Both the position numbers and the translations under genes were made by a program. The notes under the pieces are model-generated. The model saw nothing but the letters and a program-made list of their open reading frames with translations. It was not told the DNA's origin and made no database searches. Positions 36,518-48,318 of a DNA stretch of 64,000 nucleotides are shown here, piece after piece; position 1 is the first letter of the stretch; every line of letters begins with the position of its first letter. Source of the DNA: Prinsepia uniflora (Eukaryota > Streptophyta > Magnoliopsida > Rosales > Rosaceae); contig CM064863.1 in NCBI GenBank assembly GCA_032719365.1, positions 68,969,583 to 69,033,582 of the forward strand, in the 5' to 3' direction.

Positions 36518-37188
36518 TGTTAGCAGAGGCTCATCAGAACACAAAGGATCGATCAACACAGAAGAAGAAGAAGAAGAATGCAGAGGCTAGTTCAACCAGT
36601 AACAGGTACAATCCTCAGAACCTTCAATTCTCCTAGCTGATGTATCGAGGATAGCTCGATTGGTTTAGGCTAGAATAGAATAGGATCTTCTTCTTCTTTG
36701 TATTTCTGGTTTTAGAATTGTAGGAGGTGAACTTGATGATCAGATTGAATGAATGTGCATACCAAGTGTTTGTAAAAATGTGTGAATGAAAATATATCTT
36801 GTTTCTGAATTCTCAATGTAGAAATAGCACTACCCCTGAGTTCTATTCTTTGATTTTTCTCACTAGATTGAATTTAGCATCACATACACACATATACCCG
36901 ATTCACACTCACTCACACTCTCACTGTGAAACGGTTAGAGATGCATATGACCTCATCACACATCAGCATCTTTACAGCTCTCAAACACACACACACACAC
37001 ACATTTTTTTCTTATTTTCATTCAATGCACCTCACTCACACTTGCACTCAATAACAAAATGCACACACTCACTCCCTTGCACATTTACAATTGAATTCAC
37101 TCACACTCACACACTTGTCACTTGCCACTTGGCAATCCACTTGGCATTGTGCCAAGTCACTTCTCAGTGATTTGCTTAGACACTAACA
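36518..37188 (-). repeat. 3' LTR of the copia element
   Basis: 671 bp. It differs from the 655-bp 5' LTR by substitutions and by lengths of AAG and CA runs. Pyrimidine/CA-rich ORFs across it are incidental. Confidence 0.93.
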
Positions 37189-37522
37189 GCCCCTCCTAAG
37201 CCAATCACTGGAACCACTCCCAACAATTTCCTTAGATAGCAAAATCTAGGCTTAGGTAGAGCCTTGGTGAATACATCTGCAATCTAATCTTCAGTGTTGC
37301 AGTATTGAATTATGATTTCACCATTTTGAATTACTTCTCTGATGAAATGGAACTTCCTGCTAATGTGTTTAGTCCTTTGATGAAACACTGGGTTTCTAGC
37401 CATAGCAATAGCAGACATACTATCACACATAAGGACTGTAGGATTTAGTTGTTCCTCACCAAAATCTTGCAACACAAACCTGAGCCATATGGCCTGAGTT
37501 GTTGCCTCAAAAGCACTTACAT

Positions 37523-40500
37523 TGTCAAGACCGGTCCCAAATCCCCCAGGATTAACGTGGAATCCGCCTGATCCCGTCTGACACAAAGTGTCAGACCAGG
37601 GAAAATTCCATCTCTAGCTCTCGCCGGGACTATCAGAGTGCATCAGGATCGTAGGAGGAGGGGAGTGATGTCTCGTCTCTGCTACAGCCCGCATCCGCGA
37701 TCAACCTGAAGGGCATTAAAACACGAAAACTGTGAGTGGACAGAATAAATATTTTATTAAAAACCTTTTCGCTTAAAGACCTTTATGCCTTTCATAAAAA
37801 CATATGCATGCATTCAAAACCATTTATCAAATATTCATAAAAACCATTGTCAATCAATTCCAAAACCTTTCAAGGGTTCATGCCCGGCCCCAAAAACCGT
37901 CATGACCCATAAATCCATTTGGGTCCTCGACCCGAAATGACAACTCAAAACCTTTCAACCATAACATGTGGGAACTTAGCTCAAATCAAAGTACATGGGT
38001 CTCAGCCCAAAACCATTCTCAGTGAAATACCAAAACAACGAATACGGGGTCCCGCTCCAAATCACTTTCCGAATCATAAAACATGGGACACGGGGTCTCC
38101 GCCCCCAAATCACTTTCATAAAACCTCATACGTATCAACATACGTATAACCCATCCTAGGCACTTCCGGAGAAGATGCCAACTCGGGGCACACAGCCCCT
38201 AGGGATCACATCCCCGATATAGTCACGATGTCATCAATCTATCTAGTGTGCACACTACTCGGGGTCTCACTCCGAGTCTTCTCTCAGAAATCTCCATCTG
38301 GGAGGCTCAATCTCTGGATCTAGTCCGAGCTCTCTTTCTGAATCTAGTCCACAATCTCTCCGGAAACTGGTCCGGGATCACATCATATCTAGTAACCACC
38401 ACTCCTGGAACGGGATCCCTATGGGGATACCCATTCTGGTCTGTGGATCGTGACTCTCCAGGTCGACGCTGGAGGAGACCATATAATCAATATGGAGGGT
38501 TTCATATACATTTTCAATTACTCTTTTCTTTCTTTCTCAATTCACTTTTCAATTGGGTCTCATACTCGAATCATCTCAATAGGATTCCACGAATCCGATT
38601 CAAATCCATTTCACAAGCCTCGACCTAAATCCTCAGTTTAACAGGGTCTCATGCCCGAATTCTCATTTCACAAACTGAACTGGGACTCAAGCCCGATAAC
38701 ACGAATAACTGGGCCCTAAGCCCGAACCACAAGTCAACAGGACCTAAAGTCCGATTTTACAACCAATAGGGCCCTAAGCCCACTATCTCAACTAAATGGG
38801 TCCCAGGCCCGATATCATAAATCAACGGGGCCTCAAGCCCGATAGTACACCTAACTGGGCCTCAAATCCGCATCGTAAACCAACTGGGCCTTCGGCCCGA
38901 TCGTATAACACAAATGGACCCTTGGTCCGATTCCTCGTCAATTCAAATGGACTCCAAGTCTGATAGTTCATAAATCAAATGGGTCTCGTGCCCGATTTCA
39001 TATTTCCAAATCCGAAACCCGTTCATTAAATCCTCATTGAAAACGCAATACGCAAAGGTACGACATAAAGTCGAAAACCTCGAAAAACGTACAAATATGT
39101 CGATCCTAAACTACCACAATCAAATGCACTCATGGCATCACAAAACATACATTAAAACACTTATAAAACATTTATGCATGCATCAAGTTCGAAAGAAAGG
39201 TCCACTCACAGACCGTCCGAAGCCGCGCCTCGATAAGCGTGCCATAATCGTCTCCCGGGTCAGTCGTCGCCTCCGGGATTCCCGAACCTGTCCAAATTCA
39301 TTTAGAGGGTTACTAATAGCCTCATTAACCTCTCATTGAAGTCCCATAATTTTTCTGATTTTCTAACTATTTTTAAACGCGAACCTAAACCTTCGGACAT
39401 CCCGAACTATATCGAAACGATGTCCGATTGACACGAAACCAGTCCCAAAATGTTCATTACATCGAATAGATGAAATTACATGTTGGAACCTTACCCAAAA
39501 CCCCCCTCACGCACCCGCACGAGCCCAATGAAGGTCCTGCGCATGGGCCTCACGCGCCGGACTGTTCATCTTCAACCTTGGCCGAACCGGCTGGTCCGAT
39601 CCAGCCTGTGCAGCCGGTCTAACTGGACCTGCGTGACCGGTCCAGGGCTCCCCAATCTTCATTTTTTCGTCCAATCTTCTCCTTTTCAATCCCAATCTTC
39701 CTATTTTGATCCTAGGAACCTAAACTAATCAATTAAAACCCCTAAAACATCCTAAATCCGACCGGTTCGATTTTGGTTCTCAAGGTTAAAAATCCCAAAA
39801 CTCACCCACGGCTTCCTTGACGTCTCACCACTCCCAAAACCTTCCTAAGGATGTCCTAGCAACCTATTTAACTCAAACCAATCGTCCAAAATGACCCATA
39901 ATACAGGAAATGGAAATTGGATCGAAAAATGGTTAAACCGATTACCTCGATCGATTTTTCCTCCTCTGCCGTCCACGGCGGCCTTTCCTGGCCAGCCACC
40001 ACGTCCACCGGTCCTCCTCTCACTCTCTGGACTCTCACAAATGTTCAAAGGGTCACGGATTTGGATTGGATTGAAAATAGTTGCTCGGTTTGGTTTGGGA
40101 AAAATGGATGAACAGGGAAGGGATTTGATGCATGAATGAAAATGATGGCGAATAGATGAATGACATCTGTCATTCATCCATTGGGTCTGAGAAAAAGGTG
40201 GGGCCCACTAAATTCCAAACAAGCTCCCGTCTCGAAAAACGTGCAATAGTACGTTCGAAGTTCCGTGAACCGTAACTTCGCCGTCGAACGTCCAAATTCG
40301 ACGTGTCGCCTGTCTACGGATTCGTATCGTCGTGATCTACGTCACGGTACTCGACCCTCGGTCATCGAACCTTCCGGGTCAAAAGTCAATCGTTGGCCCC
40401 TTTTCGTCCAAATTACCAAAACGCCCTTGAACTTCCGAACGTCATAACTTCCTCCCCGAACATCGGAATCGAGCGTGCCACCTGTCTATGAACTCGTGAC

Positions 40501-40694
40501 GTTACGAACTACGTCACAGTTATCGGCCAAAGTCCATTTGACCACCTAAAAGAAAAGTCAACGATTCACCCATTCTAGAGGCAAAATCGTCATTTCGCCT
40601 GAACATCCGCTAATCCTCGTCTAATCCCCGATTAGTCTCGCTAATCAATCATTAATTCTTAATTAATCTCGCTAATTCGGGACGGGTCATCACA
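37523..40694 (-). mobile_element. Solo LTR, distant LARD-family member, inside copia RNase H
   Basis: 3172 bp, with the duplication TACAT at 37518-37522 and 40695-40699. On the minus strand it starts TGTGATGACCCGTCCC and ends GGGACCGGTCTTGACA, matching the LARD termini. It keeps one GTTCATG-type palindrome (near 37875) and the terminal hairpin, and carries an expanded GGGCCC-type palindrome array. It was inserted after the copia element. Confidence 0.93.
38641..39000 (-). repeat. Array of short GGGYC...GRCCC palindromes
   Basis: About a dozen units of 25-35 bp, such as GGGCCCTAAGCCCG, GGACCTAAAGTCCG, GGACCCTTGGTCCG and GGGCCTTCGGCCCG. The two arms change together (GGGC/GCCC, GGAC/GTCC). Confidence 0.8.
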
Positions 40695-43600
40695 TACATA
40701 TTCAGCTTCTGCTGTAGATAAGGCCACACTAATCTGTTTTACTAAAGCCCATGAAAAAATACCACTTCCAAAAGTAAAAGCATACCCAGAAGTGCTCTTA
40801 CTGTCATCTAGTCATCCAGTGACCCTCCCCAGTCACTATCACAGAAACCAATCAAGGTTGTTGTTTTCCCTTTCTTGTACTCCAAACCATAGTCTAATGT
40901 CCCCTGCACATACCTCAAGACTCTTCTTGTAGTGCCAAGATGTTTCCTTGTAGGATTGTGCATAAATATAGACAACAGACTTGCTGCAAACATAATATCA
41001 GGTCTGGTTGCTGTCAAATACAGCAGACTTCCCACAATCTGCCTATATAGTTGTTCATCTGCCTCACCACTTCCATATTCTCTTTGTAACCTGTCATTTG
41101 TGGCTAGAGGGGTGCCTACTAGTTTACACCCTTGTAGACCAAACTTCCTTAGTAAAGTCTCTGCATACTTTCTATGATGAATGTATATCCCACAGCTGGA
41201 TTGCAGTACTCCCATTCCTAGAAAGTGATGCAATAACCCCAAGTTTGTCATCTCATATCTGCTCATCATGTCCTGCTTAAAGTTGGTCATCAGCTCCTCA
41301 TTATCACCTGTGTAGACAATGTCATCTACATAGATGGAAACAATGAGAGTTCCTTCACCCTTCTTGCCCTTCAAATACAAAGTGGCCTCACTAATGCTTC
41401 TCTCAAAACCACACTTAAGTAAATGAGCATCAATCTCCCCATACCATGCCCGTGGTGCTTGCTTGAGCCCATAGAGAGCCTTTCTTAGTCTGTAGACCTT
41501 CTCTTCACTGCCCTTTACTTCATACCCCTCAGGTCGATCAACATATACTTCCTCTTCCAATACACCATTTAAGAAGGCTGATTTCACATCCAGTTGGAAC
41601 AATTTCCATTCCCTTTGTGCTGCTAGGGCAATTAGGGTTCTGATTGTATCCAATCTTGCCACAGGAGCAAAAGTTTCATTGAAATCCACCCCTGGTTTCT
41701 AAGCATACCCTTTAGCTACAAGCCTTGCCTTATGCTTCTGAACAGATCCATCCAGGTTTAACTTGGTTTTGTATACCCACTTAACTCCAATAACAGGCTT
41801 GTCAAATGGTCTATCAGTTAACTCCCAAGTATCATTCTTTTCAATCATAAGTAGTTCACCTTCCATTGCATTCTTCCATGCTATGTCTTGAAAGGATTCA
41901 CTAAAACTTTCAGGTTCTATAACACTCATGTGACATCTAGCATAGATGTCACTGAGACTTCTCAATCTCTCTAGGGTGTTACTGGTACTCTCACTGGTCT
42001 CTCCTCTGGTTTCAGAACCTGTCGTGTGCCCTGAATTGGTACTAGCATCAGGACCTGCTCCATTGCTTGGACTTGAATTCTAAGAGCTAGAAGTATCAAT
42101 TTCAGACCTTTCTTGAGTTTCTTCTAAGTACATAGGCATGTGAACATAATTCTGAGAACTCTGAACTTCTCTCCAATCCCAGCACCCTTCTTCCTTAAAA
42201 ATCACACTCCTGGACACCACCACTTGCTTTGTAGCTAGATTGTAGACTATATAACCCTTCCCACAACTCCCATAGCCTACAAATATTTCTTTTTCTCCTG
42301 ATTCATCCAGTTTCTGCCTTTTCTGTTTTGGGATATGCAGATAGCATATACTCCCAAAAACCTTCAAGTGTGAGACACCAGGCCTTCTTCCTGTGAACTT
42401 CTCGAAAGGTGTCTTCCCTTGCACAGCCTTGGTTGGACTTCTATTCAGGATATAAACTGCAGTACTTACTGCCTCACCCCAAAATTCATAGGATAGCTTC
42501 TTACTATGCAGCATGGACTTTGCCATTTCTACAATTGTCCTGTTTTTCCTCTCAGCAACACCATTTTGCTGAGGAGAGTAAGCAACAGTTAGTTGCCTCT
42601 CAATTCCATGCTCATCACAGAAGTCTTGGAAAGCATTTGAAGTATACTCTCCCCCTATCACTTCTTAGCTTCTTCAATTTGAATCCACTTTGTAACTCAA
42701 CAGTAGCTTTGAATTTCTTAAACACATTTAACACTCTTGCCTTGTGTCTAAGAAAATAAATCCAACACATTCTTGTGTGATCATCTATAAAAGTAAGAAA
42801 GTAGAGATTACCACCAAGAGTTTTTGTTTGCATTGGCCCACATACATCTGAATGTATGAGTTCTAGTGGCATTGAGGCCCTCCATGCTTCTTCAGTGTCA
42901 AAGGGAGTCACATGAAACTTCCCTGTGATACACCCTTCAAACAAGACTTTGTCCCCAACCAGCTTTGGTAGACCAACTACCATATTTTTGTTACTCAACA
43001 TCTGTGGACTTGAGTGATTTAGGTGCCCATATCTTCGGTGCCACAGCTCCAAATCCTCCTTTGATTCAGCCTTCCTAGCCACATGAAAACCATAATCCAG
43101 GGACATTTTGAAACATCTGCTCTCTGTCATAGTAACCCTTGCAATTTTATGCTGCATTTCAGTATCTTCATACACTTCCACTGCCTGATCCCCAAACACT
43201 AGGCAGTAGCCGTGCTCAATCATTTGTCCCACACTCAGCAAATTTTCATCCAGGCTAGGTACAAGCATGACATCTCTAATGTACTTGTTACCTTGGCTAG
43301 TGTGATCAAGTAAGGATCCTTTTCCAGCAACTTGAACCAGTTCACCTGTCCCCATTTTCACCTTTACATTCAATGTCATGTTAATATCAGACAGTAGAGA
43401 TTCATGGCCTGTCATGTGGTTGCTACAGCCACTGTCAAGGTACCAAACTTCAGCATTCTTCTTAACAGAGGCTGAGTGACAGGCATGGAACAGGTTTCCC
43501 TCCATTTTCTTTTCTGGTTCTTTCACCTGCTATGCCATATGTGCATTTTTCTTGACTCTGCAATCTTTAGCAATATGGCCCAGTTTTCCACACTTAAAAC

Positions 43601-44546
43601 ACTTGAATTTATTCTTGGTCCAGCAAACACCAAAATTCTTCCTATCACAGGTCTTGCAGGTTGGTCTTGGGTCATTTTCTTCACCCTTCTGAACTTCAGA
43701 CTCCTGTTTATCCTTTGCTCCAAATCTGCCCTTATTGGAACTCCAGGTTTTACAAGGAAACCTCTTCTTGTATCCTCCCTGAGTTCCTCCAGAATGACTT
43801 CTGGACTGATTTTGAAAACTCATACTAGAGAATGCCTTCTCTACTTCACTATCATCATGCATTTCTAATCTTTGATCAAATGCCCTTATAGATGCAGTAA
43901 TACTTTCAACACTAACAGTGTCCAAATCCCTTGTCTCTTCTAGGATTGACACAATCGAGTCATAGGATTTTGTTAGACTAATGAGTATTTTATGAGCCAA
44001 ACGTTTTTCAGTAATGGTTTCTCCATAGGTTTTCATCGGATTTACTACTCCATATAGTCTAGACATGTATGCTGAAAAAGTTTCATCACTTCTCATCCTA
44101 GTATACTCAAAATCTCTTCGTAGTGATTGAAGTTTAACTGCCCTTACCTTAGGATCCCCTCTGAATTCTTGTTTCAGAACATCCCAGGCTCGCTTAGCAC
44201 TTTCTTCATTTGAAATTCTTGGAAAAATCTCCTCAGAAACTGCATTTTGGATCAGGCTCAGGGCCTTGGCATTTCTGATCTGATCTGCCTTGGTCTGAGT
44301 CGTCTCTATCACTTCATCATCACTATCATACTCCACATCAGTCATTCCTTGATCAACAATTTTCCATAGATCAGTTGCTTTAAGTGTTGTTTTCATTTTT
44401 ATATTCCATAAATCATAATTGACTCCTGTAAACACATGAAACTTTGGATCACCACCAGTTCCAGCCATCTTTCCTTGATTCACAGGCAACCGTGCAGCTC
44501 CTTCTTCACAGCTTCACCACGCCCCAGAGACAGTTTGATCTTCACT

Positions 44547-44558
44547 GCTCTGATACCA
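44547..44558 (-). promoter_or_regulatory. Copia primer binding site, initiator-Met tRNA
   Basis: TGGTATCAGAGC on the minus strand, immediately after the 5' LTR. Confidence 0.95.
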
Positions 44559-45213
44559 TGTTAGCAGAGGCTCATCAGAACACAAAGGATCGATCAACAC
44601 AGAAGAAGAAGAATGAGAGGCTAGTTCAACCACTAACAGGTACAATCCTCAGAACCTTCAATTCTCCTAGCTGATGTATCGAGGCTAGCTCGATTGGTTT
44701 AGGCTAGAATAGAATAGGATCTTCTTCTTCTTTGTATTTCTGGTTTTAGAATTGTAGGAGATGAACTTGATGAACAGATTGAATGAATGTGCATACCAAG
44801 TGTTTGTAAAAATGTGTGAATGAAAATATATCTTGTTTCTGAATTCTCAGTGTAGAAATAGCACTACCCCTGAGTTCTATTCTCTGATTTTTCTCATTAG
44901 ATTGAATTTAGCATCACATGACACATATACCCGATTCACACTCACTCACACTCTCATTGTGAAACGGTTAGAGATGCATATGACCTCATCACACATCAGC
45001 ACCTTTACAGCTCACACACACACACACATTCTTTGTTGTTTTTCATTCAATGCACCTCACTCACACTTGCACTCAATAACAGAATGCACACACTCACTCC
45101 CTTGCACGTTTACAATTGAATTCACTCACACTCACACACTTGTCACTTGCCACTTGGCAATCCACTTGGCATTATACCAAGTCACTACTCAGTGATTTGC
45201 TTAGACACTAACA
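44559..45213 (-). repeat. 5' LTR of the copia element
   Basis: 655 bp, TGTTAG to CTAACA. The short perfect terminal inverted repeat TGTTAG is intact. Confidence 0.94.
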
Positions 45214-45218
45214 GCAAC

Positions 45219-46290
45219 TGCCTAATCTCAATAGGTATGTTCCCACTAATGTTGTTATTGCGAAGATATATTGAAGGCGGAAAGTAGGACAGATAATTGT
45301 GTTAGAAAATTAAATATTTATATTTAAATTCTAATGATGTGAATGAAAATTTAAAAAGAAAATGGCTATGTATAATATCTCTTATTAAAAGGATGTGTCC
45401 TTTATTAAAATATGTGTTTTTTTTAAGAGATATGTCTCTTATAAAGAGATGTGTTCCTTATTAAAAGATGTATATTTTCTTTAATAGATGTATCTCTTAT
45501 TAAGAGATATGTCTCTTATAAAGAGATGTTAATACATCTATAAATAGAGTTGTCCACAATTCATTTCATTCATTCAAAAAACAAATATTCAATCATCCAA
45601 TACATTTGTGGAGATTGAATATTAGGTCTAGAAAAATATATAGTTTTAGAATATTTCAAGAGAGAGTTTAAACACAGTTTGAGTTCGCTATTCTTGTGGA
45701 TTGAAGTGCTGCTTCCATAAGAAGCCGATCGTTGTATCCTGTGAGACGTTTACCAAGTAAAATCCTTGAGCACCGGTGAGGAGACAATTTCGTCTTAAGG
45801 AAATAGAACCAAGTTCTAGACTCGATTACCTGTAAAGTGTCTCTTACTTTGATTTCTTGTGTATTTCATTTTGAATATAAAGTTTCGTTTTATTTTCATT
45901 TTTATGTGAATATAACAATTATCAATATTTTTACCAACAAATTGTATTGTAAAAATCGTAAACCATGATCATTTGGTTGGATGAAGATAGACAATTCAAG
46001 AGGGTTAAGCTCTACAACTTGTGCTGGAGATCCTTTGGAAATTCACCCGAAATTAGATTGGATGACAAGTCTATATAAAACAGCCTTGGAAGATTCCCCA
46101 ACCAGCTAGGAACTGACCTAGTGAGTCTGTTAAAAGTCACGTCCAATATTTGTAGCTTCTCGAGCTTAGAAAACCATACAGGTACTTGGCCAGTGAGCTC
46201 ACAGTGACTCAAACCCAATATTTGGATATTTTTGAAGCCATTAAAATCGGCCATGTCATTCCTATCACTAATGGTAGATTGTTTTCTTCC
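45219..46290 (-). pseudogene. LRR receptor fragment (PSKR/PSY1R-like), proximal part, split by a solo LTR
   Basis: On the minus strand from about 46290: MADFNGFKNIQILGLSHCEL, then TGQVPVWFSKLEKLQILDV, VPSWLGNLPRLFYIDLSSN and SGEFPKDLQ, which are typical PSY1R/PSKR leucine-rich repeats. A frameshift or stop follows. Next come the island-like LELSIFIQPNDHG and LQYN, then, across the solo LTR, YLSYFPPSIYLRNNNISGNI. The intact family encodes plasma-membrane receptors for sulfated peptides. Here the N-terminal repeats, membrane segment and kinase are all absent. It continues at 36517. Confidence 0.85.
45300..45939 (+). mobile_element. 640-bp solo LTR, copia-like
   Basis: TGTTAGAAAA to ACCAACA, with the duplication AATTG at 45295-45299 and 45940-45944. 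A TATAAATAGAG box at about 45540 gives the strand. Before it are several TATGTCTCTTA(T/A)AAGAGAT palindromic repeats. No internal region is present, and it is unrelated to the other LTRs here. Confidence 0.85.
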
Positions 46291-47137
46291 TCTTTGATTT
46301 TATGTTTTGTTTGTGAATTGGCTTAGATTGTTTTCATATTAAGTAAGTATGCACTAAGAGTAAGTTATGCAGATTTTCCAACTGCCATGCTTTACTTTGA
46401 AAATTATAGAAAGTTCACGCTGTAGTAAAAAACCCACTTTTTTAGATATCAAATTATCATATTAAGATTGAAACAAAAGGGCATTAAAGAAACAAGAAGA
46501 ACACATCAGCACACTTAGAAGAAAGCTATGACGAATAATTGAATATGATAATATAGGGCTATGCTTAGAAAGCTATGACAAATAATTTAATAAAGTATTG
46601 AAGCAACAATTCTATACATAATAGTTACATAAGTAGGTTCATAAATCAACGCTATGCTTAGAAAGCTATGACAAATAATTGAATCATCCAAGATAAGTTA
46701 CTACTCAACTACAAGATCAAAACCTATGCGACCAAACTACCAGAGCACCATTATAAAGTCAAAATCAAAATACCAATAAAAGAAAATGCCCAAATTTAAT
46801 CCACCAAAATATCTTACTCAGAAGCTCAAACAGCCATTTACTAACTCAGACCAAAGGATACTATGTTGAAATGCTCCACATGTTTTGACCAAAATCAAAA
46901 TAAAACATCAACCAAACCAGATCTAAACTACACAAAAAAGAAAACCCATTTTTTTTCTGTACTTTTAGATTGAACCCTTATTTCAACCATTCTTAAAGCC
47001 TAAAGCCAGCTTCTTATCACCTCAACAGAAAAATGCTACAAGCTTTGAATCCATCACACATCATACAATAAAACCCATGCCATGAATTCACACAAACAAC
47101 GCAAAAATCGATCTAAGAACTGAAGAGAAAAAGGAGC
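46291..47137. other. Unassigned AT-rich interior of the CACTA-like unit
   Basis: Contains two or three copies of a GCTATGCTTAGAAAGCTATGAC block (palindromic AAGCTATG words, 46555-46680). No coding sequence was recognised. Confidence 0.4.
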
Positions 47138-47212
47138 ACCGCTGTCGCCGATCAACAAAATGTTTATGAGGTAATTGTAATTGGCTCTAGCCCTTGCCGG
47201 TGGAGTAGCCAT
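47138..47212 (-). pseudogene. Captured first exon of a RABE (Rab8-like) GTPase
   Basis: ATG at 47212 gives 25 residues: MATPPARARANYNYLINILL, then IGDSG. This closely matches the N-terminus of plant RABE small GTPases ([23 protein letters not shown] type), which act in secretory traffic. It stops just before the remaining P-loop residues, at a GT, which fits the usual end of exon 1. The other exons, including switch regions and the C-terminal Cys pair, were not found. Asp-to-Asn and Lys-to-Asn changes show decay. Confidence 0.8.
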
Positions 47213-48065
47213 TATTGGGTTCTATCCAATCAATGAACTCCAAGAGGAATTTAAAATCAAACCCAGATGTTATCTCTCGCTGCATATAGAAGAATCAAAG
47301 AGAAACACGTGAAAACCCAGAACATTCATTGACACAATAAAACCATGTAGAGAATATAAGATCAAAGATTAAATCAACAGCAGCAAATACCAAATCAAAC
47401 AAAAGAGATTTAGATACAAAGAGCAAGAAAGAAAAATAGATGGGCTTTTGGTTTGGCTGCCAAAATTAGAGGCGACCATGATCGGTTCACAGACCTAACA
47501 AAGCTCCATTTCATGGTATCGTGTCCCCTATTCACATCCATCTTCATCTTCGCATCTTAGTTGAAGGGTACACCACCGACTTCAAATCCTTCCACCATTG
47601 ATCTTCGTCTTCACATAATCTCATCATCGCCTCCATCGCATCTCTGTCACGTGCCCTCGGGTCCCTACATCTCTCTCATCGTCGCCACAATTGCATCTCT
47701 GTTGTGTTCCTCTAGGTGAAGCCCTCTTGGTGTTTCACTGAAGCCCTTAATCTTTTGTTGTTTTTTCAACATTTAATTTTCTTTTAATGATGAACAGTAT
47801 TTAGCGCGTTTTTTCATTTTGATTGCCGCTTTCATGTTTTGGGAGATTCTCATTTCCCTCTCCTTTAATAGACCTCAATGGACAACACTAAACTAAAAAA
47901 GTGTTGTCTATTAGTTCCCAAATATTGAAAAAACAAGGCAATCAACACTTTTATTTGACCATAGATAACTGTTTTAATCAAAACTTTCATCTCTCAGAAT
48001 AAGATGATAGTTTTACTCTAAATAGTCATCAAATTAGTGTCATCTATAACTAAAAATGGTATAGT
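47213..48065. other. Right arm of the CACTA-like unit
   Basis: The upstream side of the RABE exon, possibly its old 5' region, then C/T-rich sequence with CATC and CTTCG words (47500-47700). The subterminal zone has GTTGTCTATTAG and GGACAACAC repeats (47870-48060). No other gene is seen. Confidence 0.5.
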
Positions 48066-48068
48066 AAG

Positions 48069-48318
48069 AGAAATGTGAAATGGCTTATATGTGTGGGCAC
48101 ATATCTTCCCAGCGCCCACACATATCTTCCCAGCGTAAAGTTTTTGGGAGTTCACTGGCTTTGCGTTTGGTTGGAACTCTAAAGTTAAGCAAGATTGGAT
48201 TAGAGTAATCCTAGGATGGATGACTCACTGGGAAGTTGCGTGTGAATTCCTAAAAACAAAACCATGAGGGCTAGGCCCAAAGAAGACAATATCGTGCTTG
48301 ATGGGATGGGTCGTGACA
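48069..48318 (+). repeat. Second TRIM LTR, right piece
   Basis: Resumes directly from 24594. It contains a tandem duplication of ACACATATCTTCCCAGCG, the 5S-like block and the end GGGTCGTGACA, followed by CTATC. Confidence 0.82.
48172..48244 (+). other. 5S-rRNA-like block within the TRIM LTR
   Basis: GGAACTCTAAAGTTAAGC, then TAGAGTAATCCTAGGATGG, then TGACTCACTGGGAAGTTG follow plant 5S rRNA in order, including its internal promoter region. About 40 nucleotides of the 5S 5' end are missing. Such a block in the LTR is characteristic of Cassandra. It is not a working 5S gene. Confidence 0.85.

Larger units (their letters stand above)
37189..44489 (-). pseudogene. Copia gag-pol, broken by stops, frameshifts and a solo LTR
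   Basis: The start is ATG at 44489. Gag (about 320 residues) has a UBN2-type body and a zinc knuckle CFKCGKLGHIAKDC. Next come protease with WYLDSGCSNHM, integrase with LWHRRYGHL, HSDVCGP, FIDDHTR and QNGVAERKNR, then reverse transcriptase with FAPVARLDTIR, LDVKSAFLNG and IYVDD, then RNase H with CDSDWGG. TAG stops lie near 43527, 42077, 41699 and 37284; two of them sit where CAG is expected (before KPGVDF and before IADVFTK). Frames shift near 42660 and 40808. The solo LTR at 37523-40694 splits RNase H just after its AEAEY motif. The protein cannot be made in full. Confidence 0.95.
36518..45213 (-). mobile_element. Ty1/copia element, full length, interrupted
   Basis: LTRs at 44559-45213 (5') and 36518-37188 (3') run from TGTTAG to CTAACA. 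The duplication GCAAC lies at 36513-36517 and 45214-45218. The primer site adjoins the 5' LTR and a purine tract (GGAGGGGC on the minus strand) adjoins the 3' LTR. The domain order is gag, protease, integrase, reverse transcriptase, RNase H, the copia order. Without the solo LTR at 37523-40694 it is about 5.5 kb. It lies inside the captured LRR fragment. Confidence 0.96.
24595..48065. mobile_element. CACTA-like unit with captured LRR and Rab fragments and nested retroelements
   Basis: The left end is CACTATGCCATTTTT; the right end, inverted, is ACTATACCATTTTT, with the terminal G apparently lost. AAG flanks both ends (24592-24594, 48066-48068). Both subterminal zones carry AGACAAC/GTTGTCT repeats. 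Joining the flanks restores a continuous TRIM LTR. Without the later insertions the core is about 5.7 kb. No transposase was found. Fragments of an LRR receptor gene and a Rab GTPase gene, both on the minus strand, make it a Pack-CACTA candidate. The decayed right end makes this less certain than the others. Confidence 0.72.
24195..48318 (+). mobile_element. Cassandra-like TRIM, split by a 23.5-kb CACTA-like unit
   Basis: Both LTRs start TGTAAGACCCGT and end GGGTCGTGACA. The duplication CTATC lies at 24190-24194 and 48319-48323. Between the LTRs are a decayed tRNA-Met primer site and about 70 bp of non-coding sequence. The second LTR has a 5S-rRNA-like block, the hallmark of Cassandra elements (established knowledge). 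It sits inside the LINE, so it is younger than the LINE. No proteins are encoded. The second LTR resumes at 48069 after the CACTA-like unit. Confidence 0.8.

Noticed and set aside
39845..40177. 110-codon frame on the minus strand
   Set aside because: It lies wholly inside the solo LTR at 37523-40694, with an equally open frame on the other strand.
47138..47212. An intact Rab gene
   Set aside because: Only the first exon is present. No switch regions, later P-loop residues or C-terminal cysteines lie nearby.
48172..48244. A functional 5S rRNA gene
   Set aside because: The 5' third of 5S is missing, substitutions hit the promoter core, and the block is inside a TRIM LTR.
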